Of a DNA stretch of 63,592 nucleotides, positions 63,501 to 63,592 are shown piece by piece. Source of the stretch: Snuella sedimenti (GTDB lineage Bacteria > Bacteroidota > Bacteroidia > Flavobacteriales > Flavobacteriaceae); contig NZ_JAELVQ010000023.1 of the NCBI RefSeq assembly GCF_016428595.1, forward strand, positions 1-63,592. Direction: 5' to 3'. The translations under genes and the position numbers were made by a program. Each line of letters begins with the position of its first letter. The first letter of the stretch is position 1. The notes under the pieces were generated by a model, which was given only the letters and a program-made list of their open reading frames with translations, searched no databases and was not told the origin of the DNA.

Positions 63501-63592
63501 CACCCGCTTAACGAGGAAACGAGTTGGGTTTAGAAGATAATAAAGTTCATGGACATATTGAATTGACAGCGTAAGAGGGTTATCGGAAACGA
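63501..63592 (+). other. Leader region, probably of an rRNA operon
   Basis: After P2 the sequence runs through AAAGTTCATGGACATATTGA and ATTGACAGCGTAAGAG, which resembles the leader found just before 16S rRNA genes in flavobacteria. The rRNA itself would start beyond the window edge. No coding sequence is supported here; the short frame at 63331-63540 overlaps both promoters. Confidence 0.55.

Noticed and set aside
63331-63540. 69-codon open frame near the window end
   Set aside because: It runs through two near-consensus promoters and a hairpin and has a basic, low-information product. A stable-RNA promoter region explains the sequence better.

Overview
The window looks like chromosomal DNA of a marine-type Flavobacteriaceae bacterium (phylum Bacteroidota). 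The sequence is AT-rich. Shine-Dalgarno sites are rare. Several promoters carry the Bacteroidota -7 box TAnnTTTG. The gene content is typical of the family: TypA, metal-type KdsA, TlpA-like thioredoxin lipoproteins, NamZ/DUF1343, LytTR regulators, a putative porin and a tmRNA with tag GENNYALAA. I see no IS element, prophage, CRISPR array or tRNA gene.

Left part (1-8.3 kb), accessory: a noncoding stretch with dispersed repeats is followed by a small unknown protein, a TPR sensor kinase with its LytTR response regulator (genes overlap by 8 bp), two tandem RhiA-like proteins separated by an attenuator-like repeat, a phage tail-collar-domain protein and an unknown protein with a distinctive C-terminal domain. 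None of the four effector candidates has a signal peptide. This is the best candidate here for an undescribed system.

8.4-25.1 kb, mostly core: an RsuA-family pseudouridine synthase homologue that lacks the catalytic Asp; a polyamine operon (arginine decarboxylase, agmatinase, deoxyhypusine-synthase-like protein) whose genes overlap by 11 bp each; an RMD1/DUF155 protein overlapping a polytopic mannosyltransferase-like protein tail to tail; tmRNA; a saccharopine-dehydrogenase-like enzyme; an SDR; a large thioredoxin lipoprotein; kdsA; and typA.

25.2-34.8 kb, a polysaccharide locus between typA and ftsE: two paralogous Wzx-type flippases, a FemAB-like acyltransferase, an FdtB-type sugar aminotransferase and FdtA-type ketoisomerase (dTDP-3-amino-3,6-dideoxyhexose route), four GT2 glycosyltransferases and a methyltransferase. 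The last minus-strand genes run directly on from ftsE.

34.8-63.6 kb: ftsE; a giant TPR protein with an outer-membrane barrel partner; a DUF1287 protein; methyltransferase; YkgJ-type cysteine-cluster protein; sterol-desaturase-family hydroxylase; NamZ; a LolC/E-like permease; a Cache hybrid kinase facing a LytTR regulator; a vanadium-haloperoxidase-type lipoprotein with a DoxX-like protein and a barrel; a noncoding stretch with a second copy of the 163-bp repeat; a FIST sensor coupled to a PAS hybrid kinase; an NdpA-type nucleoid protein; a large lipoprotein with rnhB; and a putative porin. The window ends in two tandem, near-consensus strong promoters and a leader that look like the start of an rRNA operon lying just outside.
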